Of a stretch of DNA of 50,655 nucleotides, positions 33,505-41,625 are shown piece after piece (position 1 is the first letter of the stretch; each line of letters starts with the position of its first letter). The stretch lies in NCBI GenBank assembly GCA_028280455.1, contig JANQLT010000216.1, forward strand, positions 1 to 50,655, given 5' to 3'. The notes under the pieces are model-generated. The model was not told the DNA's origin, searched no databases, and saw only the letters and a program-made list of their open reading frames with translations. This DNA comes from Kiloniellales bacterium (lineage in GTDB: Bacteria > Pseudomonadota > Alphaproteobacteria > Kiloniellales > JAKSDN01). The position numbers were made by a program, and so were the translations under genes.

Positions 33505-34488
33505 ATGTTCCCAGGCGGCTCGATCGAGGATTTCACCGCGCCGCTGTTCGTCGCCTGGCAGCTCACCAACCGATGCGCCGGACGCTGCCTCGCCTGCTGC
33601 GAGGAGTCCGGCCCGGCCAAGGCCTGGCCGGACGAGCTGAGCCGCGAGGAAGCGCTCGACCTCGCGCGTCGGCTGGCCGAGGCCGGCATCCCCTACGTGG
33701 CTTTCGGCGGCGGCGAGCCGCTCCAGGTGCCGCACGTCTGGGAGCTGTTTCAGACGCTCTCCGACGGCGGCGTGGCCATCAAGATCGAAACCGACGGACG
33801 CTGGATCGACGAGGCAGCCGCCGCACGCCTGGCCAGCCTGCGGGTCGACAACGTGCAGGTCTCCGTCGATGGCGCCAGCGCGCCAACCCACGCCGCCATG
33901 CGGCCAGGCGCCGCCACACTGGCCGAGGCGACCGCCGCCCTGACGCGGCTGGTCGCGCGGGGTATCCCCGCCGAGCTGGTCTACGTGCCGACCCGCGACA
34001 ACCTCCAAGAGGCCCTCGCGACCTACGACCTGGCCGCGTCGCTCGGTTGCGACGCTTTCGTGACGGGGCCGCTGATGCGCCTCGGCCGCGCCGCTGCCGC
34101 CTGGGCCGAGCTGGCCCCGAGCGACGCGGATTGGGCGGCGACGGTGCAGGCGCTGCGCGCCCGCCATGAGGCACGGGGCGACGGCCGTCCGCGCTTGTCG
34201 ATCTATCCCTGGGACATCGAGACCGAGATCCGGAAACGACTGGAAAGCCCGCAGGCGATGATGCTGATCGTGCCGAACGGCCGGGTGAAGCTCTTGAACG
34301 CCCTGCCCTTCGCGCCCGGCGATCTGCGCCGGCAGAGCGTCGAAGAGGCATGGCGCAGCTACCAGCAGGGCTGGCGCAGCCCGGCGGTCGCCGCCTTCAT
34401 AGGGCGCTGCCGCGATGAGCCCGAGCTGATGCGTCACGCGAACGAGACCTGGCCGCCATCGCCGGAGGATCAGGCCGCGGCCAACTAG
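33505..34488 (+). CDS. Radical SAM protein 3, PqqE-like, degenerate SPASM region
   Basis: This 327-residue third paralogue has CX3CX2C as C24-AGR-C28-LA-C31 (with an extra C32) and GGGEP at 68-72. The N-terminal TAPLFVAWQLTN and C-terminal VPNGRVKLLNALPFAPGDLRR match proteins 1 and 2. The SPASM-like end has no cysteine at the expected positions. I use the ATG at 33505; AGGAGG is 12 bases upstream, which is long, and a GTG at 33448 would add 19 residues. It is separated from the peptide gene by 204 bases holding a strong stem-loop, so it may be made at a lower level. It converges on the COQ10-like gene 24 bases away. Confidence 0.83.
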   Translation: MFPGGSIEDFTAPLFVAWQLTNRCAGRCLACCEESGPAKAWPDELSREEALDLARRLAEAGIPYVAFGGGEPLQVPHVWELFQTLSDGGVAIKIETDGRWIDEAAAARLASLRVDNVQVSVDGASAPTHAAMRPGAATLAEATAALTRLVARGIPAELVYVPTRDNLQEALATYDLAASLGCDAFVTGPLMRLGRAAAAWAELAPSDADWAATVQALRARHEARGDGRPRLSIYPWDIETEIRKRLESPQAMMLIVPNGRVKLLNALPFAPGDLRRQSVEEAWRSYQQGWRSPAVAAFIGRCRDEPELMRHANETWPPSPEDQAAAN

Positions 34489-34512
34489 CCGAAGGCCACT
34501 CAGGGGGGCCGC

Positions 34513-34956
34513 TCAGGAGGCCGCTTCGCCTGCCATCTGCTCCAGGCGCCGCTCGAAAGCCTCGACCATTCGCCGGAGCTGGCGATCGATTCGGGCGGCG
34601 ACCAAACGCTGGAGCCTCTTGGAAGCCAGGGTATAGAGCGCGCTGAAGGTGACCCGCGTCACGCTGTCGTCGAGCGCCTCGAGCCGCCACTCTTGGTGAA
34701 GCTGCTTGAAGGGCCAATCCCTGGATCGAATGACGATGCGCTCCGGAGGATCGAGCTCGGCGATCGACCGAAAGCTCACGGTCAAGGACTTGATTCCGAC
34801 CCTCTGCTGGACCTCGAGACGGTTTGCGCCGCGGCTGCGGACATGGGCGGCGGCGAAGCCCGGGACGAACGCGGGATAGCGCTCGATATCGGCAACCACG
34901 GCGAAGACGACGTCGCGCGGCAGACCCACGACCCGCGTGATCTGGAAATCAGCCAT
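34513..34956 (-). CDS. COQ10/START-like lipid-binding protein (polyketide cyclase family)
   Basis: This 147-residue protein has the SRPBCC/START fold of the COQ10/RatA group: VVGLPRDVVFAVVADIERYPAFVPGF at the N-terminus and LYTLASKRLQRLVAARI towards the C-terminal helix. COQ10 proteins bind ubiquinone or related prenylated lipids. It is encoded after the DUF3833 gene on the minus strand, converging on the radical SAM cluster. A link to a prenylated product of that cluster is only a hypothesis; a general quinone role is equally possible. Confidence 0.8.
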   Translation of the reverse strand: MADFQITRVVGLPRDVVFAVVADIERYPAFVPGFAAAHVRSRGANRLEVQQRVGIKSLTVSFRSIAELDPPERIVIRSRDWPFKQLHQEWRLEALDDSVTRVTFSALYTLASKRLQRLVAARIDRQLRRMVEAFERRLEQMAGEAAS

Positions 34957-35061
34957 GCGCGCCTCGACGGCGAGATCGACTGCGGCGGCTCGGCGCGACC
35001 GCTTGGTGCGAACAGGGGCCGACCGCGCCGATCGGACCGACGCTGCAGCCTGTCCGGCGAT

Positions 35062-35553
35062 CTACTTGGCTTCCTTCGCCATGGGGAGCTTCTGGAACAC
35101 GCAGACGAGCTGCCCGATGCGGATCCCGAAGCGCGTCACTTCCGCCCGATTGATCAGGACCTCGTCGTTCTGCAAGAACATCCAGTCGTTGAAGCGCACC
35201 TTCCATATCCGACCGCCGACGGGCAGCGCGAAGCGATAGCGCCAAGTGAAGACCCGCCCCTTCGTTTCGCCCTCTGCCGTGCCGATGACGCCGTTGGCGG
35301 TTCCCTGGTAGCGGTTCTCGCCGACCTTGTCGATGTGCCAGGTCCGCTGCTCGGTCTGCCCGTCGTCGTAGACGAAGTCCTCAACGAGGGTGAGGGTCTT
35401 GCCGTCCCAGGTGCCGAGCGCCTCCGCCTCGAACTGTCGGCGCAGAGCCCCGAAACGGTCTTGGAAAAGACCCGTCAGTTTCGAGCGGCCGTCGAGGAAT
35501 CGCTCGATTTGCAGATCCCCTCCGCCCTGTTGGCTGACCAGCGTTCCCGTCAT
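35062..35553 (-). CDS. DUF3833-family protein, probably PpsR-controlled
   Basis: This 163-residue protein matches the DUF3833 pattern: GLFQDRFGALRRQFEAEA, TWDGKTLTLVEDFVYDDG, then WRYRFALPVGGRIW and NDWMFLQNDEVLINRAEV. DUF3833 proteins are often lipoproteins, but no lipobox is visible with the ATG at 35553, which has GAGGGG 8 bases upstream. Function is unknown for the family; a beta-rich lipocalin-like fold is plausible. Two PpsR-like sites lie about 80-120 bases upstream, so it and the following COQ10-like gene probably belong to the photosynthesis regulon. Confidence 0.75.
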   Translation of the reverse strand: MTGTLVSQQGGGDLQIERFLDGRSKLTGLFQDRFGALRRQFEAEALGTWDGKTLTLVEDFVYDDGQTEQRTWHIDKVGENRYQGTANGVIGTAEGETKGRVFTWRYRFALPVGGRIWKVRFNDWMFLQNDEVLINRAEVTRFGIRIGQLVCVFQKLPMAKEAK

Positions 35554-35634
35554 CTGCAGTTCCCCTCGGCGCAAGACCTCGCAGAGGCCACCTGAACCGA
35601 ATACAGCCTGTCGTCGGCGTTTGTCGGATCCGAA

Positions 35635-35672
35635 CGTCCAGCGTTCTAGACATCTGTTCGGGTCATTTGACA
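35635..35672 (+). promoter_or_regulatory. PpsR/CrtJ-like sites upstream of the DUF3833 gene
   Basis: A perfect TGT-N12-ACA site, TGTTCGGGTCATTTGACA, is at 35655-35672. A one-mismatch neighbour, CGTCCAGCGTTCTAGACA, is at 35635-35652, with 2 bases between them. They lie 82-119 bases upstream of the DUF3833 start (minus strand). Confidence 0.6.
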
Positions 35673-35695
35673 TACGCCGGAGAGGCCGGCGCGGA

Positions 35696-35986
35696 TCACC
35701 GGGAAATGGATTCCGAATTGCTCCGTCGCCAGCGGCGGCGCAGATCGACGATATGGGCGGCCAGCGCCGCCAGCAGGCAGGCGGCGATCCAGGCCCAGTG
35801 CGAGCCGACAAGGGCACCGCGCAAGGCGAGCAGCAGGCAGAGCCCCGGCACCAGCAGGCTCATCAGGTCGGCGGGACACAAGCCGGCGCCGAAACGCCGG
35901 TGGTAGATGGCCAAGGCCAGCGCCTGCAGCAAGGTCAGCCCGACGATCAGGTCGATCGCGCGGCCGCTGGCGAAGAAGTCAGCCAT
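35696..35986 (-). CDS. Small membrane protein of unknown function
   Basis: This 96-residue protein has three predicted hydrophobic helices (about residues 10-25, 40-60 and 63-83) and an Arg-rich C-terminal tail (DLRRRWRRSNSESISR). It is encoded 45 bases after tspO on the same strand, probably as the last gene of the bchG-bch2-bchP-tspO run. I do not recognise a family. Confidence 0.6.
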   Translation of the reverse strand: MADFFASGRAIDLIVGLTLLQALALAIYHRRFGAGLCPADLMSLLVPGLCLLLALRGALVGSHWAWIAACLLAALAAHIVDLRRRWRRSNSESISR

Positions 35987-36031
35987 GGCCCGCTGCCCGG
36001 GGGCGCTCGACGGCCGGCCGCCGGGCGGCCA

Positions 36032-36520
36032 TCAGAAGGGATGATTGAGCTGGACCACCGCGTAGTTGAGGTAGCCCGCGAAGCCGACCCAAAGCAGATA
36101 AGGCACCAGCAGCCAGGCCGCGGTCCGCGAGCGTGGCGCCACCAGGACGATCAGCGCGGCGATCGAGACCCAGAACAGACCGACCTCGATCAGGGCCCAA
36201 TCCGGCCGCTGCGCCCGGAAGAACAGCAGGCTCCAGAGCACGTTCAGGGCGCCGTTGGCGGCGAAGGCCCAGAGGACCAAGCGGCGGCCGGAACGCGTCG
36301 GCGTCGCCTGCCAGGCGGTGGCCGCGGCGAGGCCCCAGAGCGCGTAGATCAAGGTCCAGGCCGGACCGAAGAGAGCGTCCGGCGGCTTCCAGGCCGGCTG
36401 CTCGAGGCTCTGATACCAGGGCCCGAGGTCGGTCGCCAGCACGCCCAACGTGGCCACCATCAGCGCGGCCATCCCCCCGATGTAGATGGGGCGCCATCGC
36501 CGTGACCCCTGCTCGCTCAC
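36032..36520 (-). CDS. tspO: TspO/MBR tryptophan-rich sensory protein
   Basis: This 162-residue protein has five predicted membrane helices and the TspO signature: WYQSLEQPAWKPPDALFGPAWTLIYALWG at about residues 35-63, followed by FAANGALNVLWSLLFF. It starts with GTG at 36520. TspO binds porphyrins and, in Rhodobacter, links tetrapyrrole and oxygen state to photosynthesis gene expression. Its place 12 bases after bchP supports such a role. Confidence 0.9.
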   Translation of the reverse strand: MSEQGSRRWRPIYIGGMAALMVATLGVLATDLGPWYQSLEQPAWKPPDALFGPAWTLIYALWGLAAATAWQATPTRSGRRLVLWAFAANGALNVLWSLLFFRAQRPDWALIEVGLFWVSIAALIVLVAPRSRTAAWLLVPYLLWVGFAGYLNYAVVQLNHPF

Positions 36521-36532
36521 GGAGAGCCTCGC

Positions 36533-37720
36533 TCACGGGGAGACGAGGCGGAACAGATGGGCGAGGTCCTTGAAGAAGATTCGGATGTGAGCCATGGGAT
36601 CGCGGCGCACCAACTCCTTGTTCCGATAGGCCTCCCAGGTCAGCCGCTGCACGTCGCTGTCGCGGCAGATGCTGACGAAGCGCTCGCGCCGCCGGTCGCT
36701 GCAGTACCAGAAGCGCTGCATGATCCCGAGGATCCAGAAGACCTTGCCGTGGGTCTTCATGAAGCGCTTGCGGGCGCCGGCGAGCGCGCGGGCGTCGCCC
36801 GTCTGGAGATAGCTCTCGACCGCCTCCGCCGCCAGCCGGCCGCTGAACATGGCGTAGTAGATGCCCTCGCCGGAGGCCGGTGCCACGACCCCGGCGGCAT
36901 CGCCGATCAGCAGGACGTCGCGGCCGTTGTCCCAGCGCTTCTTCGGCCTGAGCGGGATCGGCGCCCCTTCCCGGCGGACGGTCTCGGCCGTGTCGAGGCC
37001 TGTGGCCTCACGCAGGCGACCGACGGAATCGCGCAGGGAGTAGCCCTTGACCGCCGTGCCCATGCCGACGCTGGTGGTCTCGCCGTGCGGGAAGACCCAG
37101 CCGTAGAAGTCCGGCGAGATTCGGCCTTGATAGTAGACGTCGCAGCGCGCGCGATCGAAGGCCGCATGACCAAGCTCGGGCGAGCGGATGATCTCGTGGT
37201 AGGCGAAGACGTAGGGGACCTGTTCGTCCCTGGGCATGGTGGCGCGGGCCACGGCGGAGTTCGCGCCGTCGGCACCGATCACGACTCGCGCGCGCACGCT
37301 GCGCTGGCCGCCCTCGCCCTTCTCCTTGTAGTGCACGACCGCCGTGCCGTCGTCGTCGCGCGTCACGGTCTCGAAGGTCCCCGTGCGCCGCTCCGCCCCG
37401 GCCGTGCTGGCCCTCTTGCGCAGCCACTCGTCAAAGACGCAGCGGTCGACCATGCCGACGAAGCCGCCGACCGGCATGTCGACCTGCCGGTCGCTCGGCG
37501 CGACCATGCGCGCCAAGGTGGCGCGGCCGACCAGGAGCGAGTCGGGGATCTCGAAATCGCTGATCAGCCGCGGCGGGATGGCGCCGCCGCAGGGCTTGAT
37601 CCGCCCGGCCTTGTCCAGCAGCAGCACATGGAGGCCGCGGCGTGCCAGGTCCGTCGCCGCCGTCGTGCCGGCCGGCCCGCCGCCGACCACGACGGCATCG
37701 AAAGTCTCGCTATGGCTCAT
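36533..37720 (-). CDS. bchP: Geranylgeranyl-bacteriochlorophyll reductase BchP
   Basis: This 395-residue flavoprotein has the FAD Rossmann motif VVVGGGPAGTTAATDLARRG at residues 10-29, the second FAD site LLIGDAAGVVAPASGEGIYYAM, and the CGGAIPPRLISDFEIP region typical of the ChlP/BchP family. It reduces the geranylgeranyl tail of bacteriochlorophyll a to phytyl. It follows the bch2/PucC-like gene by 15 bases and precedes tspO. Length is normal. Confidence 0.93.
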   Translation of the reverse strand: MSHSETFDAVVVGGGPAGTTAATDLARRGLHVLLLDKAGRIKPCGGAIPPRLISDFEIPDSLLVGRATLARMVAPSDRQVDMPVGGFVGMVDRCVFDEWLRKRASTAGAERRTGTFETVTRDDDGTAVVHYKEKGEGGQRSVRARVVIGADGANSAVARATMPRDEQVPYVFAYHEIIRSPELGHAAFDRARCDVYYQGRISPDFYGWVFPHGETTSVGMGTAVKGYSLRDSVGRLREATGLDTAETVRREGAPIPLRPKKRWDNGRDVLLIGDAAGVVAPASGEGIYYAMFSGRLAAEAVESYLQTGDARALAGARKRFMKTHGKVFWILGIMQRFWYCSDRRRERFVSICRDSDVQRLTWEAYRNKELVRRDPMAHIRIFFKDLAHLFRLVSP

Positions 37721-37735
37721 CAGTCGCTCCCTCCC

Positions 37736-39124
37736 TCAGGTCGCGGCGAGATATCCTTTGCGGCCGGCCGGCGCGGTGATCGCCACGCGCTCGGCGGCCA
37801 GGGGGCCGACACGGGCGGCAAGACCGGCCGCGACGATGAACAGCACGCCTTCGCTCGCGAAGACCGTGGCGTAGGCCAGGACCGGCGACTCGAAGAGCGC
37901 GCGGGTCAGGTCGATGGCGGCCGTGCCCAGGAAGCCGCCGAGCCCGAAAGCGACGGCCTGGGCCGCGCCCCAGAGCCCCATGCGCACGCCTTCGCGCGCC
38001 TTGCGACCCTTGGCGACCAGGCCCATCATCGAGCCGATGGCGGCGACCGCGAAGGCGCCGTTGGCGATGCCGAGGACGAAGACCGAGGCGCGCAACGGCC
38101 AAGAGGGGCCCACGAAGCCGGCCACGGCGAGACCGAACAGGGCGATGCCGGACGCGATGCAGCCGCCGATGGTCCAGGCCTTCAAGGAGCCGAAGCGCCG
38201 GCGCGCGATCGCGCTGCCGGCCAGGCCGACCAGCAGCATGCCGAGGAACACGCCGCTGTGCTGCACGCCGGCGAGCTTGGTCGATTCGCCGGGGGTCAGG
38301 CCGAAGATCGCGCCCGCGAAGGGCTCGAGAATCAGGTCCTGCGCGCTGTAGGCGAGCATCGAGACGAAGACGAAGATCGAGAAGCGCCGGGCCTGGGGCT
38401 CGTCCCAGACCTGCCTGAGCGCCTCGCGGAAGGGCGGCGGCTTGGCTCGCTCGCCCGCCCCCTGCAGCGGCACCGCCGCCTCGGCCGCCGGCCCTTCGAT
38501 GCCATAGACGGCGACGAGGGCGAGCAGGAAGGCGACCAGCCCGACGCCCCCCGTCACGGCGACGAGGCGGCCCAGGGAGAAGGGATCGAGCAACTGACCG
38601 GCGAGCATGGCAGTCACCACGAAGCCGGCGATCATCATCATCCAGACGATGGTGGCGGCCGGGGCCCGGCGGTCCGCGTCGACCTTCTTGGCGAGCAGCA
38701 CCAGGAGCGAGGTGCCGGCGGCGCCGACGCCGATGCCGACCAGGATGAAGGCCAGCACGGCGAGCGTGACGCCGCCCGCGAGGTGGCTTTCCATCAGGGC
38801 CGTGGCGACCGCCGCCAGGAATCCGCCGAGGGCGAGCACGGCCATGCCGCCGATGATCCAGGGCGTGCGACGGCCGCCGACGTCCGAGCCGTAGCCCCAG
38901 CGGGGCCGCAAGACCTGGATCGCGTAGTGCAGGGCGACCAGAACGCCGGGCAGCATGGCCGGCAGGGCGAGCTCGACGACCATCACCCGGTTCAGGGTCG
39001 AGGTGGTCAGCACGACGATGGCGCCGAGCGCCGTCTGCACCAGCCCCAGGCGCAGGATGCCGATCCAGCCGAGTCCCTTTCCGCTCCTGCTCAGGGCCGT
39101 GCCGCTCATGACTGTGCCGCTCAT
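37736..39124 (-). CDS. Bch2/ORF428-type PucC-family protein between bchG and bchP
   Basis: This 462-residue BCD-family MFS protein has the family regions TSTLNRVMVVELALPAMLPG (about 37-56) and VLRPRWGYGSDVGGRRTPW (about 70-88). A gene of this family between bchG and bchP is a constant feature of purple bacterial clusters (ORF428/bch2) and is thought to deliver bacteriochlorophyll to assembly. The ATG at 39124 overlaps the bchG stop (ATGA). A second ATG at 39109 is part of a short tandem ATGAGCGGCAC repeat, so the first residues are uncertain. Confidence 0.87.
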   Translation of the reverse strand: MSGTVMSGTALSRSGKGLGWIGILRLGLVQTALGAIVVLTTSTLNRVMVVELALPAMLPGVLVALHYAIQVLRPRWGYGSDVGGRRTPWIIGGMAVLALGGFLAAVATALMESHLAGGVTLAVLAFILVGIGVGAAGTSLLVLLAKKVDADRRAPAATIVWMMMIAGFVVTAMLAGQLLDPFSLGRLVAVTGGVGLVAFLLALVAVYGIEGPAAEAAVPLQGAGERAKPPPFREALRQVWDEPQARRFSIFVFVSMLAYSAQDLILEPFAGAIFGLTPGESTKLAGVQHSGVFLGMLLVGLAGSAIARRRFGSLKAWTIGGCIASGIALFGLAVAGFVGPSWPLRASVFVLGIANGAFAVAAIGSMMGLVAKGRKAREGVRMGLWGAAQAVAFGLGGFLGTAAIDLTRALFESPVLAYATVFASEGVLFIVAAGLAARVGPLAAERVAITAPAGRKGYLAAT

Positions 39125-40035
39125 GACTGGGCCGCCACCAGCGGCGCCACGGCGAAGGCCGCGACCAGCATGCCGAGCACGTAGAGCGTGGTGCCGGAGG
39201 CGTTGTACCAGGGCGCGCGCTCCTTCGGCGCCTTCAGCAGCCGGACCATGAGCGCGAGCTGCACGGCCAGCAGGATCGCCACCGCACCGCCGTGGAGCGG
39301 CCGGTCCCAAGCGAACAGCAGCGCGACCACGACGAACTGCGGCAGGGCCATGACCGCGCAGGCCAGCCGCGCGGCCTTGGCGACGCCCATCTGCACCGGC
39401 AGCGAGCGCAGGCCCATCGCCCGGTCGCCCTCCACCGCCTTGAAGTCGTTGAGCGTCATGATGCCGTGCGCGCCGACGCTGTAGAGACCGGCGAGAACCA
39501 GGATCCGCCAGTCGGGCACGCCGGCGGCCATGATCGCCGCGCCGGTGAACCAGGGCAGGCCCTCGTAGCAGGCGCCCACGACACCGGGGCCCCACCAGCC
39601 ACTTTGCTTGAGTCGGGCCGGCGGCGCGCTATAGGCCCAGGCCGCGACCACCCCGACCACCGTCGCGCCGAGCACCCAGGGCCCGAGCATCGCGGCGACC
39701 GCCAAGGAAAGGACCATCCACAGCAGCGCGAAAGCCAGCGCCCAGCCGACCGGCACCCGCCCCGAGGGAATCGGCCGCTCCGGCTGGTTGATCGCATCGA
39801 CCTCGCGGTCGAACCAATCGTTGAGCACCTGGCTGGTGCCGCAGACCAGCGGCCCGGCCAGCAGGATCCCGGCGGCGATCACGAGCCAGTGCTCGGCCAG
39901 CGGCATGCCGCTCGAGACGACGCCGCAGCCGAAAGCCCACATGGGCGCAAACCAAGTGATCGGTTTGAGGAGTTCGACCATCGCCGACAGGCTCGGACGC
40001 CTGTTCGACAGGCCTATGGTCGCGGAGCCCGCCAT
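39121..40035 (-). CDS. bchG: Bacteriochlorophyll synthase BchG
   Basis: This 304-residue UbiA-family membrane enzyme esterifies bacteriochlorophyllide a with geranylgeranyl diphosphate. Family markers are LLKPITWFAPMWAFGCGVVSSG near residue 22, the Asp motif NDWFDREVDAINQPERPIPSGR near 92-113, and LNDFKAVEGDRAMGLRSLPV for the second Asp motif. The ATG at 40035 has no clear ribosome binding site and begins 4 bases from a PpsR-like site; Met19 (39981) is an alternative start. It is the first gene of the bchG-bch2-bchP-tspO operon. Confidence 0.93.
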   Translation of the reverse strand: MAGSATIGLSNRRPSLSAMVELLKPITWFAPMWAFGCGVVSSGMPLAEHWLVIAAGILLAGPLVCGTSQVLNDWFDREVDAINQPERPIPSGRVPVGWALAFALLWMVLSLAVAAMLGPWVLGATVVGVVAAWAYSAPPARLKQSGWWGPGVVGACYEGLPWFTGAAIMAAGVPDWRILVLAGLYSVGAHGIMTLNDFKAVEGDRAMGLRSLPVQMGVAKAARLACAVMALPQFVVVALLFAWDRPLHGGAVAILLAVQLALMVRLLKAPKERAPWYNASGTTLYVLGMLVAAFAVAPLVAAQS

Positions 40036-40038
40036 AGC

Positions 40039-40082
40039 TGGACGGTAAACTTGACACGTCAGATCGTCAAGTAAAGTTTACA
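40039..40082 (+). promoter_or_regulatory. Pair of PpsR/CrtJ-like palindromes before bchG
   Basis: TGGACGGTAAACTTGACA (40039-40056) and CGTCAAGTAAAGTTTACA (40065-40082) are both TGT-N12-ACA type with one mismatch, and they are separated by exactly 8 bases. They occupy the bchG promoter gap. The region is also an imperfect dyad of GTAAACTTGAC and its complement. Confidence 0.6.
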
Positions 40083-40142
40083 CTTTCGAAGGGTTCGAAT
40101 TCCGCCCGAAAGCCCGGATTTCCGCCATTCTTCCGAAAGCGG

Positions 40143-41570
40143 CTAGTGCTTGGTCTCGGAAGAATTCTCCGCCAGGCCGTGCCGCCGCAGCTTGGTGTAG
40201 AAGCTCTGCCGGCTCAGGCGGAGCATCTCGGCCGCCGAGGCCCGGTTGTTGCCCGTCAGCTTGAGCGCGGTCTCGATGCAGAGCCGCTCGATGACGTCGG
40301 CGGTCTCGCGGACGATGTCCTTCAACGACATGCGGCCGACCAGCTCGGTGAGCTGCTCGACCGAGCGCGGCAACTGCTGGCTGCGCCCCGGGTTGCCGCT
40401 GAGCCGCCGACCGACGTTGCGAATCATGAAGCCGTGGCAGGGCGGATCGCCGTCGAGCACGGAGACCGCCGAGATCTCGACCTCGGCGACGGCACCGTAC
40501 TCGCCGCGCATGGTCGTCGCGAAAAGCCGGACGGAACCGTGCTCGCGCAGCGTCGAGCGCAGCACGTTGAGGTCGACTCCGGGCCGGCCCAGCCAGCGGT
40601 CGAGGGACTCGTTGCGCACCTGCTCGTCGGCCGCCAGCTCGGTCAGATCGAGAAAAGCCCGGTTGGCGGTCAGGATCCGGCCGTCGGGATCGGTGATCAC
40701 CAGGGCGTCGGGCGAGCTCTCGAGAACCTTGATCAGCCGCGACTCCATGCTGGCCGATTGCGAGTCGTTGAGCTCGCCGTCCAGCGAGGAGAGCCGAACC
40801 AGACAGTGCGATGCATTGTCCTGCCGGAACAGCGTGGAGGAGACCACGAAGGCGCGGGAGCCGTTCGGCGAGCGGACTTCGATGTCGTCGGCCCGGCCGG
40901 CGGCCTGAAGCGCGGTGATCTGCGCGTCGATCCCCTTCCTGCCCTCGGCGTCGAAGCGGTCCGGGAAGTTCGGCAAGGTCACCCCAACGATCTGCTTGAC
41001 CGGCTTGCCGAGCACGTCGGCGGCGGCAGAGTTGGCTTCGATGATCTTGCGGCTCTCGGCCTCGACGATCAGCACCGCTTCCGAGGCGATCTGGAACAGC
41101 AGGCGGTAGCGCGTCTCGGCCTCGCGCAGGCGGGCATACTCCCGCTCCATCGACTGCTGCGCGTCGACGAGGCGCTGCTGCAAGGTCGCGAGCGTGCGCA
41201 AGTCGCGACCGATCGCGATGATCGGCCCCTTGCGCCCCACCTGCATGGCGGAATAGAGAATCGGCAGATCCATACCATCCGGCGAGGGATGATTGACCTG
41301 CCGCCATCGAGGCCGCTCGTGGGACAGGGCGCCCCGGAGCATCTCCTCGATCTTCTCCCGACTTTCGACGGTGACCGTCTCCAACCATGGCTTGTCGAGC
41401 CAGTCGCCGCAGTCCTCCAGAGAGATCTCTTCGCTGCCGAGGGCAAGGTCTCGGACGACGCCCTCACCGTCGACGATCAGGGCAACGTCCGACGTCGCCG
41501 CTATCAGTGTCGCGGCTGCCTCCGCCTTAAGATCACCCAGTGAGTCTTTCGGGGCATCAAATCCTTTCAC
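40143..41570 (-). CDS. ppsR: Transcriptional repressor of photosynthesis PpsR/CrtJ
   Basis: This 475-residue regulator has an N-terminal PAS-like domain, a Gln-rich linker helix (about 125-155), two further PAS domains (about 155-265 and 280-385) and a C-terminal Fis-type HTH (about 425-465, LTGNNRASAAEMLRLSRQSFY). Cys256 and Cys431 lie where PpsR/CrtJ have the redox-active Cys pair (near 250 and 424). It represses bch, crt and puc genes under oxygen. The start is GTG at 41570. It is followed by bchG and preceded by aerR on the same strand. Confidence 0.92.
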   Translation of the reverse strand: MKGFDAPKDSLGDLKAEAAATLIAATSDVALIVDGEGVVRDLALGSEEISLEDCGDWLDKPWLETVTVESREKIEEMLRGALSHERPRWRQVNHPSPDGMDLPILYSAMQVGRKGPIIAIGRDLRTLATLQQRLVDAQQSMEREYARLREAETRYRLLFQIASEAVLIVEAESRKIIEANSAAADVLGKPVKQIVGVTLPNFPDRFDAEGRKGIDAQITALQAAGRADDIEVRSPNGSRAFVVSSTLFRQDNASHCLVRLSSLDGELNDSQSASMESRLIKVLESSPDALVITDPDGRILTANRAFLDLTELAADEQVRNESLDRWLGRPGVDLNVLRSTLREHGSVRLFATTMRGEYGAVAEVEISAVSVLDGDPPCHGFMIRNVGRRLSGNPGRSQQLPRSVEQLTELVGRMSLKDIVRETADVIERLCIETALKLTGNNRASAAEMLRLSRQSFYTKLRRHGLAENSSETKH

Positions 41571-41625
41571 CGATACACCGCCAGGCTAGTTGTGACCCAC
41601 TCTGGTTTATCTCCTGTCTGCTGAC

